Origin: Amblyomma americanum
Taxonomy: Eukaryota > Arthropoda > Arachnida > Ixodida > Ixodidae
Direction of reading: 5' to 3'
Assembly: GCF_052857255.1 (NCBI RefSeq)
Contig: NC_135498.1
Location: forward strand, 159,945,124-160,009,123
Length of the DNA: 64,000 bases
Both the position numbers and the translations under genes were made by a program. Positions 21,945-33,224 of the stretch are shown in pieces (the stretch's first letter is position 1; each line of letters starts with the position of its first letter). The notes beneath the pieces were generated by a model. That model saw only the letters and a program-made list of their open reading frames with translations. It had not been told where the DNA came from and did not search any database.

Positions 21945-22260
21945 GCCCGACGTGGTTGTTCAGAGGCGGCTGAGGACGAGATTGCGGAATCGAGTACCGC
22001 GTCAGCCTTTCTTTCGGGGGAAGAGCAATGCCGCTATTCTCTGTGATCTCAGTGCTTGTTAAGGAATCGCAGGTGGTTTAAAATAATCTGCAGCGCCCCT
22101 TTACGGTGACTTTCTCTCTCAGCCTCTTTTCTCTCCTCCATTTCTTCCGTGGTGAAAATTAATCCTAAGCCGTCCCCTACGACACCTATCATAGCCGATG
22201 TGCAGGTTTGAGACGTTAAACCCTTGATACCATACCATACCATGCCATACCATACCATAC
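21945..22260 (+). repeat. Diverged Ruka-like SINE with (ATACC)n microsatellite tail
   Basis: 'cgacgtggttgttcagaggc', 'tgtgatctcagtgcttgtta', 'gaatcgcaggtggttta', 'cgtcccctacgacacc' and 'gagacgttaaaccc' are the SINE landmarks in the correct order. The head is altered. The 3' tail has become a run of 'ccatac' units (about 22228-22260). Confidence 0.65.
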
Positions 22261-22690
22261 TGGCGTCGTTCAGCGTACCTCCATGAACGATCGGCTTATT
22301 GAACTTTTGCTCTAACTGCCCGCTGTCTAATTTTTGTTAGCCTTTTTCCTTTCCCTCATCATCCAGAAATAAACCAGGCCGGAAAGAGGAACACCAGAAA
22401 AGAAATTAGCGGCACATGACAGCCGTTTTGGAGTGCAGGTTACGCGGCCTCTCAGCAAAGCGAGTTGATGCATGCTGTCGACAACAGCCTAACTTACTAA
22501 AAGCAATAAGTAAGGATTTTACCCACTGCTGTTAACTTGGACTTCTGCATTGTAATTTTTATAGAATGTGCAGTTCTTTTAGCACGAGCATATTGCGAGA
22601 TATATGCCTCCAAGTTTAGAGGTGTGTCTTTGTTTACGCATGCAAAGAGGCGACAGCTTGCGCTAAATTCTTCAGTGTGGTAGCCATTCA

Positions 22691-22812
22691 TGGTGGGTTA
22701 AGAGCGCAACGAAGGCGGGACAAAGGCAAGACACGCGCTGCTGTGCTCCAGGTACTGGTGCTCCCGATCTTGCCTTTGTCCCGCCTTTGTTGCGCTGTTC
22801 AACCACCATGAA
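22691..22812. repeat. Inverted repeat (hairpin)
   Basis: 'tggtgggttaagagcgcaac', then 'gaaggcgggacaaaggcaag' on the left, is mirrored by 'cttgcctttgtcccgccttt' and 'gttgcgctgttcaaccacca' on the right. The centre is about 30 bp. It is the same type of palindrome as at 14190. Confidence 0.8.
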
Positions 22813-23358
22813 CGCTTAACAACTCACCCAAATGTCAGCTTTATTCAATGGCAGCAACTCCTTGCGCCCTTCTTTTCCTTTCGATATTCGAAAGCGAGAT
22901 GGAAACGGCTATCAGAATAATCAATGGCTCCCCGTTCCTGGAAGAAAAAAACGTAATGCCCGTGAGCCGCTACACTCCAGGAACAGTTCGCCAGTCAGCG
23001 AGCGCCTTGCATGCGCAGTTATGCACATTCAGTTGAAGATTGAGGTGAACGTGGCGGAACAGGCTCGTGCGAGTAATATTCTACAAAATGGAACCGCCTA
23101 GCAATGCGTCTGGCTAAGCACCTTAACTAGGAGCTTCATTTTAACATCGGGCATTACGCTACAGACGACAACAATTATCTCACTTTGTGCCCGCCTGGCA
23201 GCATAACCTACGTACGACAACGCTTTTGCGTGCTGGTTGTCGTCCGAAAAATCAGGAAAGTAATTTTTGACACACTGTATACCGGTTCCTCAGGTTCAAT
23301 GTCTCACTTAACTATAGCGCACATATGTAGTCGCGTCCAACAATAGGCTTTTCCGCAG

Positions 23359-23649
23359 GAGACTACGGCTTCTATGATGAAAACGGCTGTCTGTTTTGCC
23401 GGGACCGGCTGACGTTGTTGATCCGCTGCTCGGGCAGCATGGTATCCCCCAGCGAGATCGAGCAACTCCTGCTTGCGCATCCGGACATCATAGAAGCGGC
23501 GGTGCTCGGCGTTCCCAGTCCCCGCCGCGGCACTGACGATTCGGACGAGTCGGGAACCAAGGATCTGGTTCCAGCTGCTGCAGTCGTCGCTGCTAAAGGA
23601 CGCTCCCCGGATGAGCACTTTGCTTTGGAGCTCAACCAATACGTTGCCG
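23359..23649 (+). CDS. Acyl-CoA synthetase / 4CL-like enzyme, fourth visible exon
   Basis: The exon enters with two bases and leaves with one. The acceptor is ttttccgcag and the donor gtgagg. It carries the hinge between the large and small domains, 'GDYGFYDENGCLFCRDRLT' followed by 'LLIRCSGSMVSPSEIEQLL' (consensus DR.K..IK..G..V.P.E.E). Then come 'HPDIIEAAVLGVPSP' and a family-variable loop rich in Asp, Ser and Gly. In most family members the residue after the hinge 'I' is Lys; here it is Arg. The exon ends 'ALELNQYVA', continuing into 'ERV' of the last exon. Confidence 0.9.
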
Positions 23650-25531
23650 GTGAGGAAGTGCTCTCAGCGTTTAACGGCCGATACTTCTTTGTGACACTTC
23701 TCACCATTAAGCGAATTGGGTAGGCAAGGGCGCCAGTTTCCCCCTGACATTGCATAGTCTCTTCCTTTCTAAACGGAAAAACACGGTACACATGAAAAGT
23801 GGCGATGCACTGGCTGTGTTCCAAACGGGCTTGAAGGCAATATTTCCGGTCCATTCGACGAAGTATCCCCTTGCGCTCCAGTGACTACTCCGCGTTTTCA
23901 TCAACCTGAACTCCATATTGAGCTACTCTTGGCATTGAAGAATGTGCCTTTGAAAAAACGTTACAGTAAGACCTTACAGTAGTCTGCTTTTCTTTGGCGG
24001 CCGCCAAGGTGGCTCATTGGTTGTGGTGCCCAGCTGGTGACCGGAATTACGGGGATTAGATCCCGGTAGCGGCGCTCGAATTTCGATGCAGGCGAAATCC
24101 TAGACGCCCGTGTCCTGTGCGATGTCAGTGCGCGTTAGAGAACCGCAGGTGGTCTAAGATTCCAGAGCCCTTCACTACGGCGTCTCATATAGCCTGAGTT
24201 GCTTTGGGATGCTAAAGCCCCATAAACTATGAACCAAACCTTTTTTGGCTAACTTAGGCGACTCGTCATTCCAAAAGAGCTGCCTGTCAGAGTATGTCCA
24301 CCGTAGGCATTCGCACATGACGTCATCTATGTGCTTCAGTCAGAGCACCGTCACAAGCCATTAGCAATGTGTGCGATGTACTGGCACAACATACAAATAA
24401 GTTCTGTAGGTCACGCTTAATACGCCCATTGTTTCAGAAAATTTGCCTATTGCGCACTTCAAGCTCGACGGCTGCAGAATCAGCGGATCACCAACCTTAC
24501 GGATGGTTGTAGTGCGTGGATTAAAATAAATTAAAGAAGATTTGGAGAACCTCAGGGAAGATTAGGAATCGATGATATAAGGCGCAAGAGCGGACAGCAC
24601 AAGCGAAGAACGAACTCGGACAAGGCGTTTACTGCAGCTTTAGTTTACTGCATGAGCTCGCCTTTCTTAGAGAGGTGCAAAGAAAAAAAACAAATAGGCA
24701 CACAAAAAACACAAGCATGACTCTTTAACGATAACTGTGTCGATATCTATTCACTCGCTCAGCCAGATACAGTTGTTTTCCTGTCAAAGATACAGAGAGG
24801 GTGCTCACACATACCTCACCTGCTTTTTTTGATTACGGAAGCTTCAACGATTTCTCTGGTGTCCTTTTCCTTATGCTTACTAAAGAATGCAGAATATTGC
24901 ACAGAATAAAATGCGAAGGGACGCGATAAAATATTCACAAGGACGGTCACAACCCTAGCCTGTTGTTTAAACAAAAGGGAGGTGCGCAAACTCAAACTGC
25001 AGCGGGGTCCAGATAAAAAGGTTCGCAACATTTTATAATCTTAGTATTATCTTAATGGCATAAGAATTTCGTTGTCGAGAATACACAGAGAGTTTGAGGG
25101 TGTGGTGAATGCTGCAGGTTATTGGCGTTGGTCAAATTTAATATCCTGTTTGAATGGTTGGTGGCTTTGTTCAAATGAACGTTTTGGGTCCAGATTGCAC
25201 CTACGAGAGCTAGTTATCAACGGCAGCTGTAGACCTCCATGTCGTAATTTTCTTTCAGTTCATATTTCGAGGATTCCTTCACGTACAACATGGGCAAAGA
25301 ATGTTTTCTCCCCTGATAAATTTCAGTACTACAGCTGTATGTAGAGGGTCCTTTGTGAAGGTCATTTTGCTGCTTGCGCTTTAAGCAGTCCTTCCTTTAA
25401 ACTGATGGATCTTAATTTTTTTTTGAAAAGTTATCGCTTAATACTGGCATGCCATAGCTAGGGCGAAGAAAATTTGTGTGCTAACGTTACTCGACACCTC
25501 CAATTAGTTTCATCAATGCTCTCTTCCCCAG
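23650..25531 (+). other. Last intron of the acyl-CoA synthetase-like gene
   Basis: GT...AG, gtgagg to cttccccag, phase 1. It contains one full SINE (23996-24240). The remainder (24241-25531) shows no recognisable gene. Confidence 0.75.
23996..24240 (+). repeat. Full-length Ruka-like SINE
   Basis: The head is 'gccgccaaggtggctcattg' (A box), with B box 'gggattagatccc'. The body holds 'ctcgaatttcgatgcaggcg', 'gtgcgatgtcagtgcgcgtt' and 'cacta' followed by 'cggcgtctc'. The tail is 'gctttgggatgctaaagccc' and 'cataaacta'. It is the most complete SINE copy in the window. The RNA polymerase III boxes are somewhat degraded. Confidence 0.8.
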
Positions 25532-25662
25532 AACGAGTGGAGCCTTCAGCGGAGCTTCGTGGCGGGATCTTCTTTGTCGACAGCATCCCCAGGACATACG
25601 GAGGGAAGGTCAACAGACGCGAGCTGCCAGCAAAACTGAAGTCGCTTGGCCTTGTTGCGTAA
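25532..25662 (+). CDS. Acyl-CoA synthetase / 4CL-like enzyme, terminal exon
   Basis: 'ERVEPSAELRGGIFFVDSIP' is followed by 'RTYGGKVNRRELPAKLKSLG' and 'LVA', then TAA. The Lys in 'TYGGK' aligns with the invariant catalytic Lys of the ANL superfamily (P.T.SGK..R), which orients the carboxylate during adenylation. The protein ends in -GLVA, so the C-terminal SKL-type peroxisomal signal found on many 4CL and luciferase proteins is absent here. The frame is open from a stop upstream in the intron, and the cttccccag acceptor sets its start. Confidence 0.9.
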
Positions 25663-25887
25663 TATCTTTGTAATCCATTTTCTGCAGGGACTGATATAAT
25701 CTAGATCGCGTAAGGTGGCATTTCCGAACATCCCAGGCGTACAGACCTCATCCTTGACCTCCACCCCGCCTCGTGGGAGTGACCCACACCTCGCTAGAAT
25801 TTCAGGGCAGCCCGGCCCGGCGAGCGTGGACGGTTAAGTGCTGGACTAAGGACTCCATTAGGTGACGGCAGACTTCGACTCTTTCTG

Positions 25888-25893
25888 AATAAA
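25888..25893 (+). promoter_or_regulatory. Candidate polyadenylation signal AATAAA
   Basis: AATAAA lies 226 bp after the stop codon of the acyl-CoA synthetase-like gene, a normal 3'-UTR distance. Confidence 0.55.
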
Positions 25894-27126
25894 TTTACAT
25901 CATTTACTCATTCACTTCGCTACGATGCGATGCGTAGTGGGGGAACTGTTAAAATAGTTTGTTCGCATTACTATCCGCTGTACTAACGCAAACGACCTCG
26001 GCTTTTGAAAGAGATCCTTTTCTTCTTACAACGGCGTTTTATCCATCCCACTTCCTAAATGAACAAACAACACGTCTCTCACAGCGTAAAATTCAGTTTT
26101 GGAACTGCAGGACACCGCTTTAAAGGTGGTGTCTCTATAGGCGCAGTTGCGGTGCACGAAAATTCGCCAAAAGGACAACGCCACTGGCAGTGATGCCTGC
26201 GTCGCATATGGAAGGCATGGTTTTGTAGCCTGCAGTACAATATTACAATTCACAATAATGACCATTATACAATGTCAGCGACACTCAAGCAGATACTCCT
26301 GTGACACAAAAAGAATTTTGCATCCGTTGAATAAGGGTTAGTTAAAGTAGGTGTCCAGGGAAAACGCGACACATTCCAGCCTCAGAAGGGTGAACAGCTG
26401 GTAGGGAAAGGATGCCAGGAACCTTGGATTATGTTAACTACCCTAGGCATTTGTTTCGACAAGTATTTTTTCGCCAATCAGCTGGGCGGAGGGATCATGG
26501 CGAGAGCTCGTTTTGCTATGAAATATGTAGATACTTTCGAATGTTCTTTCAGGGACACTTGAGAGATGGACGGCAAATATCTCGGCTTGTTGCTGCCTGT
26601 AGCATGCGGCGAGAATGCACACAAATATTTGAAATATAGGGCCCATAGAATACTTTCACTGGAATCAGGAAGGAAAAATTTGGCGGGCCAGGCCGCTACA
26701 CAAGAAACGTTTTCCGAGAACTTCACCTGCGTGCTGTACGCAAATGAATCTATCCGCACTGAAATATTTAATTTGTGAAGCTTAAATTAACTAGGGGCAT
26801 TTTGTCACGAGGTTACAATTTCATAGCGGATAGAAATAATGCAGAAAGCACTGCAGAAATTCAAGAACACACCAAGAGTATACCTGAGAATAAACAAATA
26901 CACATGGACACAGTGAAAAATAAAGAAAAAGAAGATATCGTGGTAACAAAAAATATCGGAAAATTATCGCGGCAACACAGGCTCAAAAGGCTGTCATGGA
27001 ATGAAACGCGCTTAGATATAGACACAATAGCACCAGGAAAATCTTTCCAAATGATACTGCTATATTGGCGTGATGCTGATGCTATTGCGCGAGGGAGTAC
27101 CAGTGAATTAAAAACACTTGTATGCC
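25894..27126. other. No gene seen
   Basis: Short open frames on both strands (such as 26775-27143) lack family motifs. This is probably intergenic sequence between the host gene and the transposon at 27131. Confidence 0.5.
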
Positions 27127-27548
27127 TTAAGGGCACAGGGTAAGGTAAAATTGGAAAAAAATCGTATTTTTTCTTTTGAAATTTTAGAAGTTCAATTCTT
27201 TCTACACATGTTCCATGATCGCACTTTCCTCAGAAAGCCTTATTTACGGCTGAAAAACGCTTTTTCCGAAACCAAGTAGTGAGCGGCCACGCCCCCTTTC
27301 AGGATTAACGTCAATTTTTTCAACCAAAAAGTCCACCACCTGATTTCAAAACTTGTCTAAAATCAGCTGCATATAAAAAATTGTCTGGCAACTATTGTAC
27401 AGCTCCTCTTTTTTAGCCAAGACCATCCTGAGACGCTTTGCACGTTTTTTCCACGTTTCTGCAACCTTCATGCAGCTGCGTCCGAGTGCTATCCCTTTGG
27501 ATCAGTATTGTAAATTGTGCCGGTGTTGGTTGCTGCTGATAAGTTGAG

Positions 27549-29264
27549 ATGCCCAGGGCAAAGAAGGCCTTCGTCAGGCGTGAATTTCACGGCAACCGCT
27601 ACGCTCATCGTGAAAAAGCAAAAGGATGTCCACGACCGAATGAGATCCCGAAAGCCGAACGCGCCAGCTCCTCGACATCGAAGCTTTCATGATTTTCTCT
27701 GTGCTTCCAGGAAGAGGATGTGCTACAGAGCAGCAGCCAATATGCCTTAATGGACATGGACGGCATTTGTGCCGCAATTACACAGATTTGTGTGTGTAGA
27801 GAGTGCGGTGGAAGTGTTGAGCTCATCGAAATTGTGACAAAACGGGTAGGTGTTGCAAGCGTTTACAGTTTGAAGTGTGAAGTGTGTAGTGCCGCACAAC
27901 GATTTGAGACGTCGAAGAAAACTACTTCTGGCCTCTATGAAGCCAACCTCAGGTTAGTGTATGCCTTGAGGTCCATTGGTAAGGGAACGGCTGCAGGAAA
28001 TATACTCTGTGCTATGCTAAACCTTCCTAAGCCGCCGACAAAGTTTGCGAAATACAATCAAGAGCTTCTAGGTCACATCGAAGCTGCTGCTCAGGAGTCG
28101 ATGAAAAGGGCAGCTGACGAAGCTGTGCAGCTGAATGAGGGGGACAAAGACATCGCAGTTGCTCTTGATGGAAGCTGGCAGAAGCGAGGCCATACTTCCA
28201 ATAACGGCATAGTCTCTGCGACCAGAGTAGACTCTGGGAAAGTGCTGGATGTGGAGGTTTTGTCTAAACGTTGTCCAAAGTGCCGCATCAAGGGTACAAA
28301 CAGTGACCCCCTTCATAGAGAGGTGTGCCAAAGCAACTACCAAGGCACCAGCGGTGGAATGGAAGTCGCAGGAGCACTGCAAATTTTCGGCAGGAGTGAG
28401 GAGCTTCACGGCGTTCGATACGTCAAATACCTTGGGGTTGGTGACAGCAAGGCTTTTATGGCTGTGAAAGCACAAATGCCATATGGTGATTCCGTTGAAA
28501 TATCCAAGGTTGAGTGCATAGGGCACGTGCAAAAAAGGATGGGCACAAGGTTACGAAGGCTAAAAAAAGGAAACAAAGCAGGAAAACTCTCTGATGGAAA
28601 GAGCCTCTCGGGCCGAGGCCGACTGACTGATGCAGTAATAGACAAGCTCCAGACGTACTATGGTTTGGCCATCAAAAGAAATGTAGGAAACCTGGATGAA
28701 ATGCGAAAGGCCGTTTGGGCAACCTTCTTCCACTTATCGGCCACAGACGATGACCCATGCCATGGACTTTGCCCAAAGGGACCTGATACGTGGTGTGCCT
28801 TCAACAGAAGTCAGTCAGAGGGCAAGCCATTTTTCCACAAGGAGAGTTTGCCTGCACCTGTCTTGGAGGCTATCAAACCCATTTATAGGGAGCTATCGAA
28901 GGCTGAGCTCCTAGAGAAGTGCCTGCATGGGCGAACTCCAAATGCAAATGAGTCGTTGAACCATGTTGTTTGGGAACGCGCGCCAAAGAATGTGTTTGTT
29001 AGGCTTCGGACCCTACGGATGGCAACACTGGATGCTGTTCTTTCATTTAATGATGGTAGCATCGCACGGGCCAACGTATTGAAGGCGTGTGGATTGAACC
29101 CAGGGAGCAGCACCATCAAGTGGCTGAGGGAAGCTGACCATAAGCGCATGTACTTTGCGGACCGAGCAACACGACAGCTTACAAAAGAGGCCCGACAGTC
29201 AAAACGACAAGACGAAAAGCAAAAAAATAACGGCGACAGTGACTACGAAGCAGGGGGCTATTAA
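27549..29264 (+). CDS. Mutator/Kolobok-like transposase, one internal TGA
   Basis: A 571-codon frame from ATG 27549 to TAA 29262-29264, interrupted only by TGA at 27690-27692. The part after it is 524 codons open, with the first ATG at 27750. The 47-codon N-terminus is basic ('MPRAKKAFVRREFHGNR'). A Cys-rich knuckle follows ('CVCRECGG'...'LKCEVC'), then the core: 'AVALDGSWQKRGHTSNNG', 'KRCPKC'...'H..VCQ', 'YQGTSGGMEVAGALQIFGRS', 'YLGVGDSKAF', 'GHVQKRMGTRLRRLK' and 'TPNANESLNHVVW'. These match the arthropod 'Mutator-like transposase domain' family as I know it. Likely catalytic residues, by position only, are Asp of VALDGSW, Asp of VGDSKA and Glu of NESLNH. Its role is to cut at the TIRs of the element. 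The TGA could be a nonsense mutation or lie in a short intron ending at cttccag (27704-27710). Codon use is even, with no frameshift. Confidence 0.85.
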
Positions 29265-29662
29265 ACCAATTACTATGGAGGCGTTTCTGCGAATAAAAAA
29301 TGGTTTTTCACATCTTTTTTCTCTTTCCGCTCTATTATCTCAAAACAGTGTTTTTTCTTACAAAGGTACCATTATTTCCAATGCCTTTCAAGACAGACGG
29401 CTGATTTTTTTTTGCAATCATCTACATAAGTGTTGCCAACTACTGAACTAGAATTAAGCAATTTCACTGAGCAGTTATTCTGTTATGAATTTTGAAATGC
29501 GCAAAGAAAGGCCAGATTTGTGTACTACCGGAAAAAATTTTATTAAAAATCGAATTTTCAACACATTTCAAATATTCTAGTTCAGTAAAAAGAACATAAA
29601 ATTTGGCAAACAATGATATATGTATTATTAGGCTACTGTTATTAGTTAGTGAGAAACATGTA

Positions 29663-29900
29663 CAGTACTCACGGATTGAAATAGGACATTCGGAGCGCTA
29701 GCCTTGCAGTGCCACGCAGGCATGTGGTAAACCACAGGCCGGCTCATTGGCTACTGGAAGGAACAATTCTGCTTTGTAGATGTTCTCCCTCTCGCGCCAT
29801 ACCACAATGCACCACCTTGGTTCCATGAGCGTCTACGGGCGGCGCTCCATGAAGCGACGGCCACGCGCTCCGAATGATCTATTTCAATCCGTGAGTACTG
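29663..29900. mobile_element. TA-flanked MITE (Tc1/mariner type)
   Basis: Inverted arms 'CAGTACTCACGG...GAAATAG' (29663-29686) and the exact complement ending at 29900 match over 22 bp. After two mismatches, 'CATTCGGAGCGC' also matches. TA occurs at both outer borders (29661-29662, 29901-29902). The 170-bp centre is non-coding. It is inserted inside the 3' tail of the TTAA transposon and is therefore younger. Confidence 0.8.
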
Positions 29901-29956
29901 TACCTCAACATGGCCTAAAATGCATGGGAAGTATAGGGCTTACCCTGTGCCCTTAA

Positions 29957-30959
29957 GATGTGCCAAAAAGTAATGCCATTATGAAAACTAGGCTCCTGCA
30001 AAAAAGTGTTAACAGACCGGCGGGAAAGGCCTATCGTTACACACATACTTCCGCAACCATCAAAGAAGCAAAACTGAGGCTGGAGAAGGCTATCTTTTTT
30101 AAACTCAAATACGCTGTATTGGCATCTACAACCAGTAGAAGCAAACGTGGCAATATTGTTTTGCATTGACTATAACTTTATGCACTGGCAGTTCTGGGAA
30201 GGTGCCCTTATCGATGAAGCAAATTCCAGTTTGTGCGCACCTAGGTTACCATGCTGTCATGTCGCGGCTTTCCTCTCGAAGTAGTTCATCGCGGCGGCGG
30301 GAAATGTGCTCCATCCCAAGTATTGAGACTTGCCGGGTGCGTTATTTTCGTGCTGTGAGAGTATAAAGAGCAGAAGCGCTGTGGGCGAGGGTACTGAGGA
30401 GGAAGTGACTGCTGCCGACCGCAGCTGTGTAACAACAGCTGGCGTGTTCATGCACTCTGACAGCGCTGTTGTTTGCGTTGCACCACAAGCCCTGGCCCTG
30501 AAACGCACTGTAGAGATTCAATTTCAGCCATGCTATGATCAACGCCTTATTGGAGCCCTCCGTTCCACGTCAGGGAAGGAAGCAAGGTTGACATGACTGA
30601 GTGGCTGAATTATATATGCAGCCCAGAACGCAGCACGGCTGCTCCATTGCGGATCATAAAAACTGCAGTGATGCACACGGGGTGCTTGAACAGAGCGCGC
30701 GGTTCTGCGAACACACTGATCTCGACCTACAACACGAGTACTGCGTTAGCATGCAGATACACACCCGTTTCTTATCTTCGTGTTGCCACGAAGCGTAGGT
30801 AGGACTGTTTTTTTATAGTTTCTCATTTATCTCGGCTGGAATGCGGTCTTATGCTCTTTGTCATACCAGACGCGACCAGATCGCTCTTGAACGACAATAA
30901 CCACGCTTCACGGCTTTTACAATATCAGCGATTATTAGCAGTAGTTTAGGGACGTTATC
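29957..30959. other. No gene seen
   Basis: Several overlapping short open frames at 30160-30810, on both strands, have no family motif. Confidence 0.45.
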
Positions 30960-31450
30960 AAAAGTTACTACTTTAATTGCAGGACAAAGCCTTTCATATC
31001 CCTGCAATTAACCCAGTGCTGTGCCCGCTGCGGCCTCCTTATCCCGCCAATTTGCTAATCGCATCCCCTAACATGACCCTCTGGCGCCCCCTGCAGCGCT
31101 TGCTCTCTTCAAATCCAACCCGTTATCTTTAGCGATCGGTTATTTTTCCTTCGCATTCCATGCTCTACCCATGGCAATTTCTGTCGTTAGATATCATTAT
31201 CTTGTGTTTGTTCCCTGGCCCATTCTCATCTCTACCTGTCTCATAACGGTACACACATCAGCTTCCTTTCGATACCTCTTTGCGCTGTCCTCAGTTGGAG
31301 TTGAACCGTTTTCGTTAGCATCCATGTTTCTGCCCCACAGGTAAGTACCGGTAAGGTACAGCTGTAATTAACTTTCCTCTTGAAGGATTTTGCTTAAGAG
31401 CTACTCATCATCTCAGAGTGCCTATCAAACGCATGCCACCCCATTAGTAG
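30960..31450 (-). pseudogene. LINE ORF2 C-terminal fragment
   Basis: On the minus strand near 31366-31320 it reads 'YSCTLPVLTCGAETWMLTKT', the thumb-side motif following RT in RTE/CR1-like LINEs ('LPVLLYGSETW.L'). Degraded 'LRTAQRGIERKLM'-like and 'LRDR' remnants follow downstream on that strand. Stops occur. There are no recognisable ends. Confidence 0.65.
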
Positions 31451-33095
31451 AGCCACTGAGCTCAAGACCCTCAAGCAGCTGTCTACATATATGTGTTCCC
31501 GCCAGCCTGCGAGCCCTTTACTGACACGATCGTCATCGTCCCGCCGTCGAGTGACCGCGCCGAGGAGCTGGCCGTATACACGTCAGATGAAGTATAGCAC
31601 CCCGGCTGTCTCGTCCCCGTCCCCTTGGAGGATCCGTGCCTCGAGAAACCCTAAACGGCACTTTCACCCGCCCTGCTTATAGGGGCAACGCTTCCAATTT
31701 GTGTGTGTATGTCTGTGCGAACTACGCGTATTCACCGTGTGGGAAACGGTGCCGCTCCTGGGTGACGCGCGGAAAGCCGGGAACACGGATTGTGCTTGGT
31801 CAGTGTCGGTGACGCGCGTTCTGTACGCTGGCCTGTAGGATTCTGTGTCTCTAACTTAACGTGCGGATTCATCCGCGGCATACCACAGGAAAGATATACA
31901 CCTCAGCTACGCTCTTTGCTCAACTTGCAGAGTCTAACGGCGCCAAGACGAATTTTCTTTTGCGCGTGTATTTTTGCTTCTGTTGGCTGACGCTGTTTTG
32001 AACAAATGACGGTTCTTTTTTGTGTGTGCGCGCGTATGTTCCTGCCTCGATTCGCCAAAGCAGTCTGACTTGCTGAGAGAGAGATGTGTTTTATTACGAC
32101 TTCGTTGATATTTTCTTGTTTCGTGCTGTGTTCCATTCACGTGGGTCTCGCTGGAAGCACTGTGGGACCGTCTAAATACATGGCCCCAGGTGACTGTTAC
32201 GCGACGAGGGGGCCGACCCAATCAGTCAGCAATGAGCAGACGGATTAAGAGGAGATGGTGGCGGGAATCTCGAGGTTCTCGCCAAGAGGTTTTGACGGGG
32301 AGAACACTGGCGGCTCCATTCTGTTTTGACTTTACCTTCGTCTTCACAGTATCATCCATGCTACTCTGATAAAAGGTTTTTCGTTTTCAGACGAAAGGGG
32401 TCGTCATCATCCTTCGCGCAAATTTCAATCTAAAGACCGGGCCGTAACGGCAAAGAGACGGACTGACCTCGCTACGAAACAGCAGTGAGAAGGAAGAACC
32501 TCTACTGCGTTCTTACTCGCCCAGTAATTTCACTCTCGTGGTTCCTATCTGCAGCGCCCTAGGTAGATGTGATCCCGGGCAGCTTCCATTGCTTCACTAC
32601 CTACCGTAATCTGTTATGCACTTCCTAATCAAAGAAACCTGGCGTAATGGACCGTCATAAAACCAGTGACTGGTCGTAACAGTGTTGTGGACAGTCGTAA
32701 GATTCGCTGATTGGTCGAGGCAGTTTTGACGTCATCAGGTGAGGTTATGGGTCACTTCTAACTCCACTCGGCCACCTGTCTCGTCTACCCCTCTCTCCAC
32801 CGGGAAAAACACGCAGCAGGCACATCTGCGCTCCTGAGCTAACAGTACTCAGCTGCCCCGAAAACTGGCTACACAAACCTCTTGGTTAGCAGGCGTAAAG
32901 ACCTCTTCCCACAGGTCGAGATCTAACTCGAACGTCCCCGTGCCTTTTGCACGATTGTCCAGCGCCTCTCAAGAGGTGGTGGACAGGACCCAAGACAATA
33001 CTGTGCTGTACTGATCGGACAGACAGCGGGACTCCTTGGATGGATAAAAAAAGAGAGGCTTCGGCTCACAGGAACAAAACCAAGTTAATCTAGTT

Positions 33096-33099
<4 letters not shown>
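31451..33099. other. No gene seen
   Basis: Moderate-GC sequence with short open frames only (31491-31682, 31790-31990). Near 32640-32720 are several 'cgtaa' or 'gtcgtaa' repeats. No family recognised. Confidence 0.45.

Positions 33100-33172
<73 letters not shown>
33100..33172. repeat. (AT)n(AG)n microsatellite
   Basis: About 50 bp of perfect AT dinucleotides followed by about 22 bp of AG. Confidence 0.95.
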
Positions 33173-33173
<1 letters not shown>

Positions 33174-33224
33174 AAGATAAACGTATTTGCTAGGCAGAGG
33201 AAAAATGCAAAGTAGAAAACCCTT

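Larger units (their letters stand above)
21789..23358 (+). other. GC-AG intron of the acyl-CoA synthetase-like gene
   Basis: It begins gcgagt and ends ttttccgcag, phase 1. It contains a diverged SINE with an (ATACC)n tail (about 21945-22260) and a hairpin at 22691-22812. No other gene is seen. Confidence 0.65.
27131..29952 (+). mobile_element. Complete TTAA-flanked DNA transposon (Kolobok/Mutator-like)
   Basis: The ends are exact inverted repeats: GGGCACAGGGTAAG at 27131-27144 and CTTACCCTGTGCCC at 29939-29952. Both are bounded by TTAA (27127-27130, 29953-29956), the 4-bp target duplication known for the Kolobok and piggyBac superfamilies. The 2.8-kb interior encodes one transposase on the plus strand, followed by AATAAA at 29292-29297. 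A TA-flanked MITE (29663-29900) is inserted in the 3' tail. The termini do not start CCC/CCY as piggyBac does, and the protein is not piggyBac-like, so Kolobok or a related TTAA family is preferred. Confidence 0.85.

Noticed and set aside
28068..28532. 154-codon antisense open frame within the transposase
   Set aside because: Shadow of the transposase coding strand.
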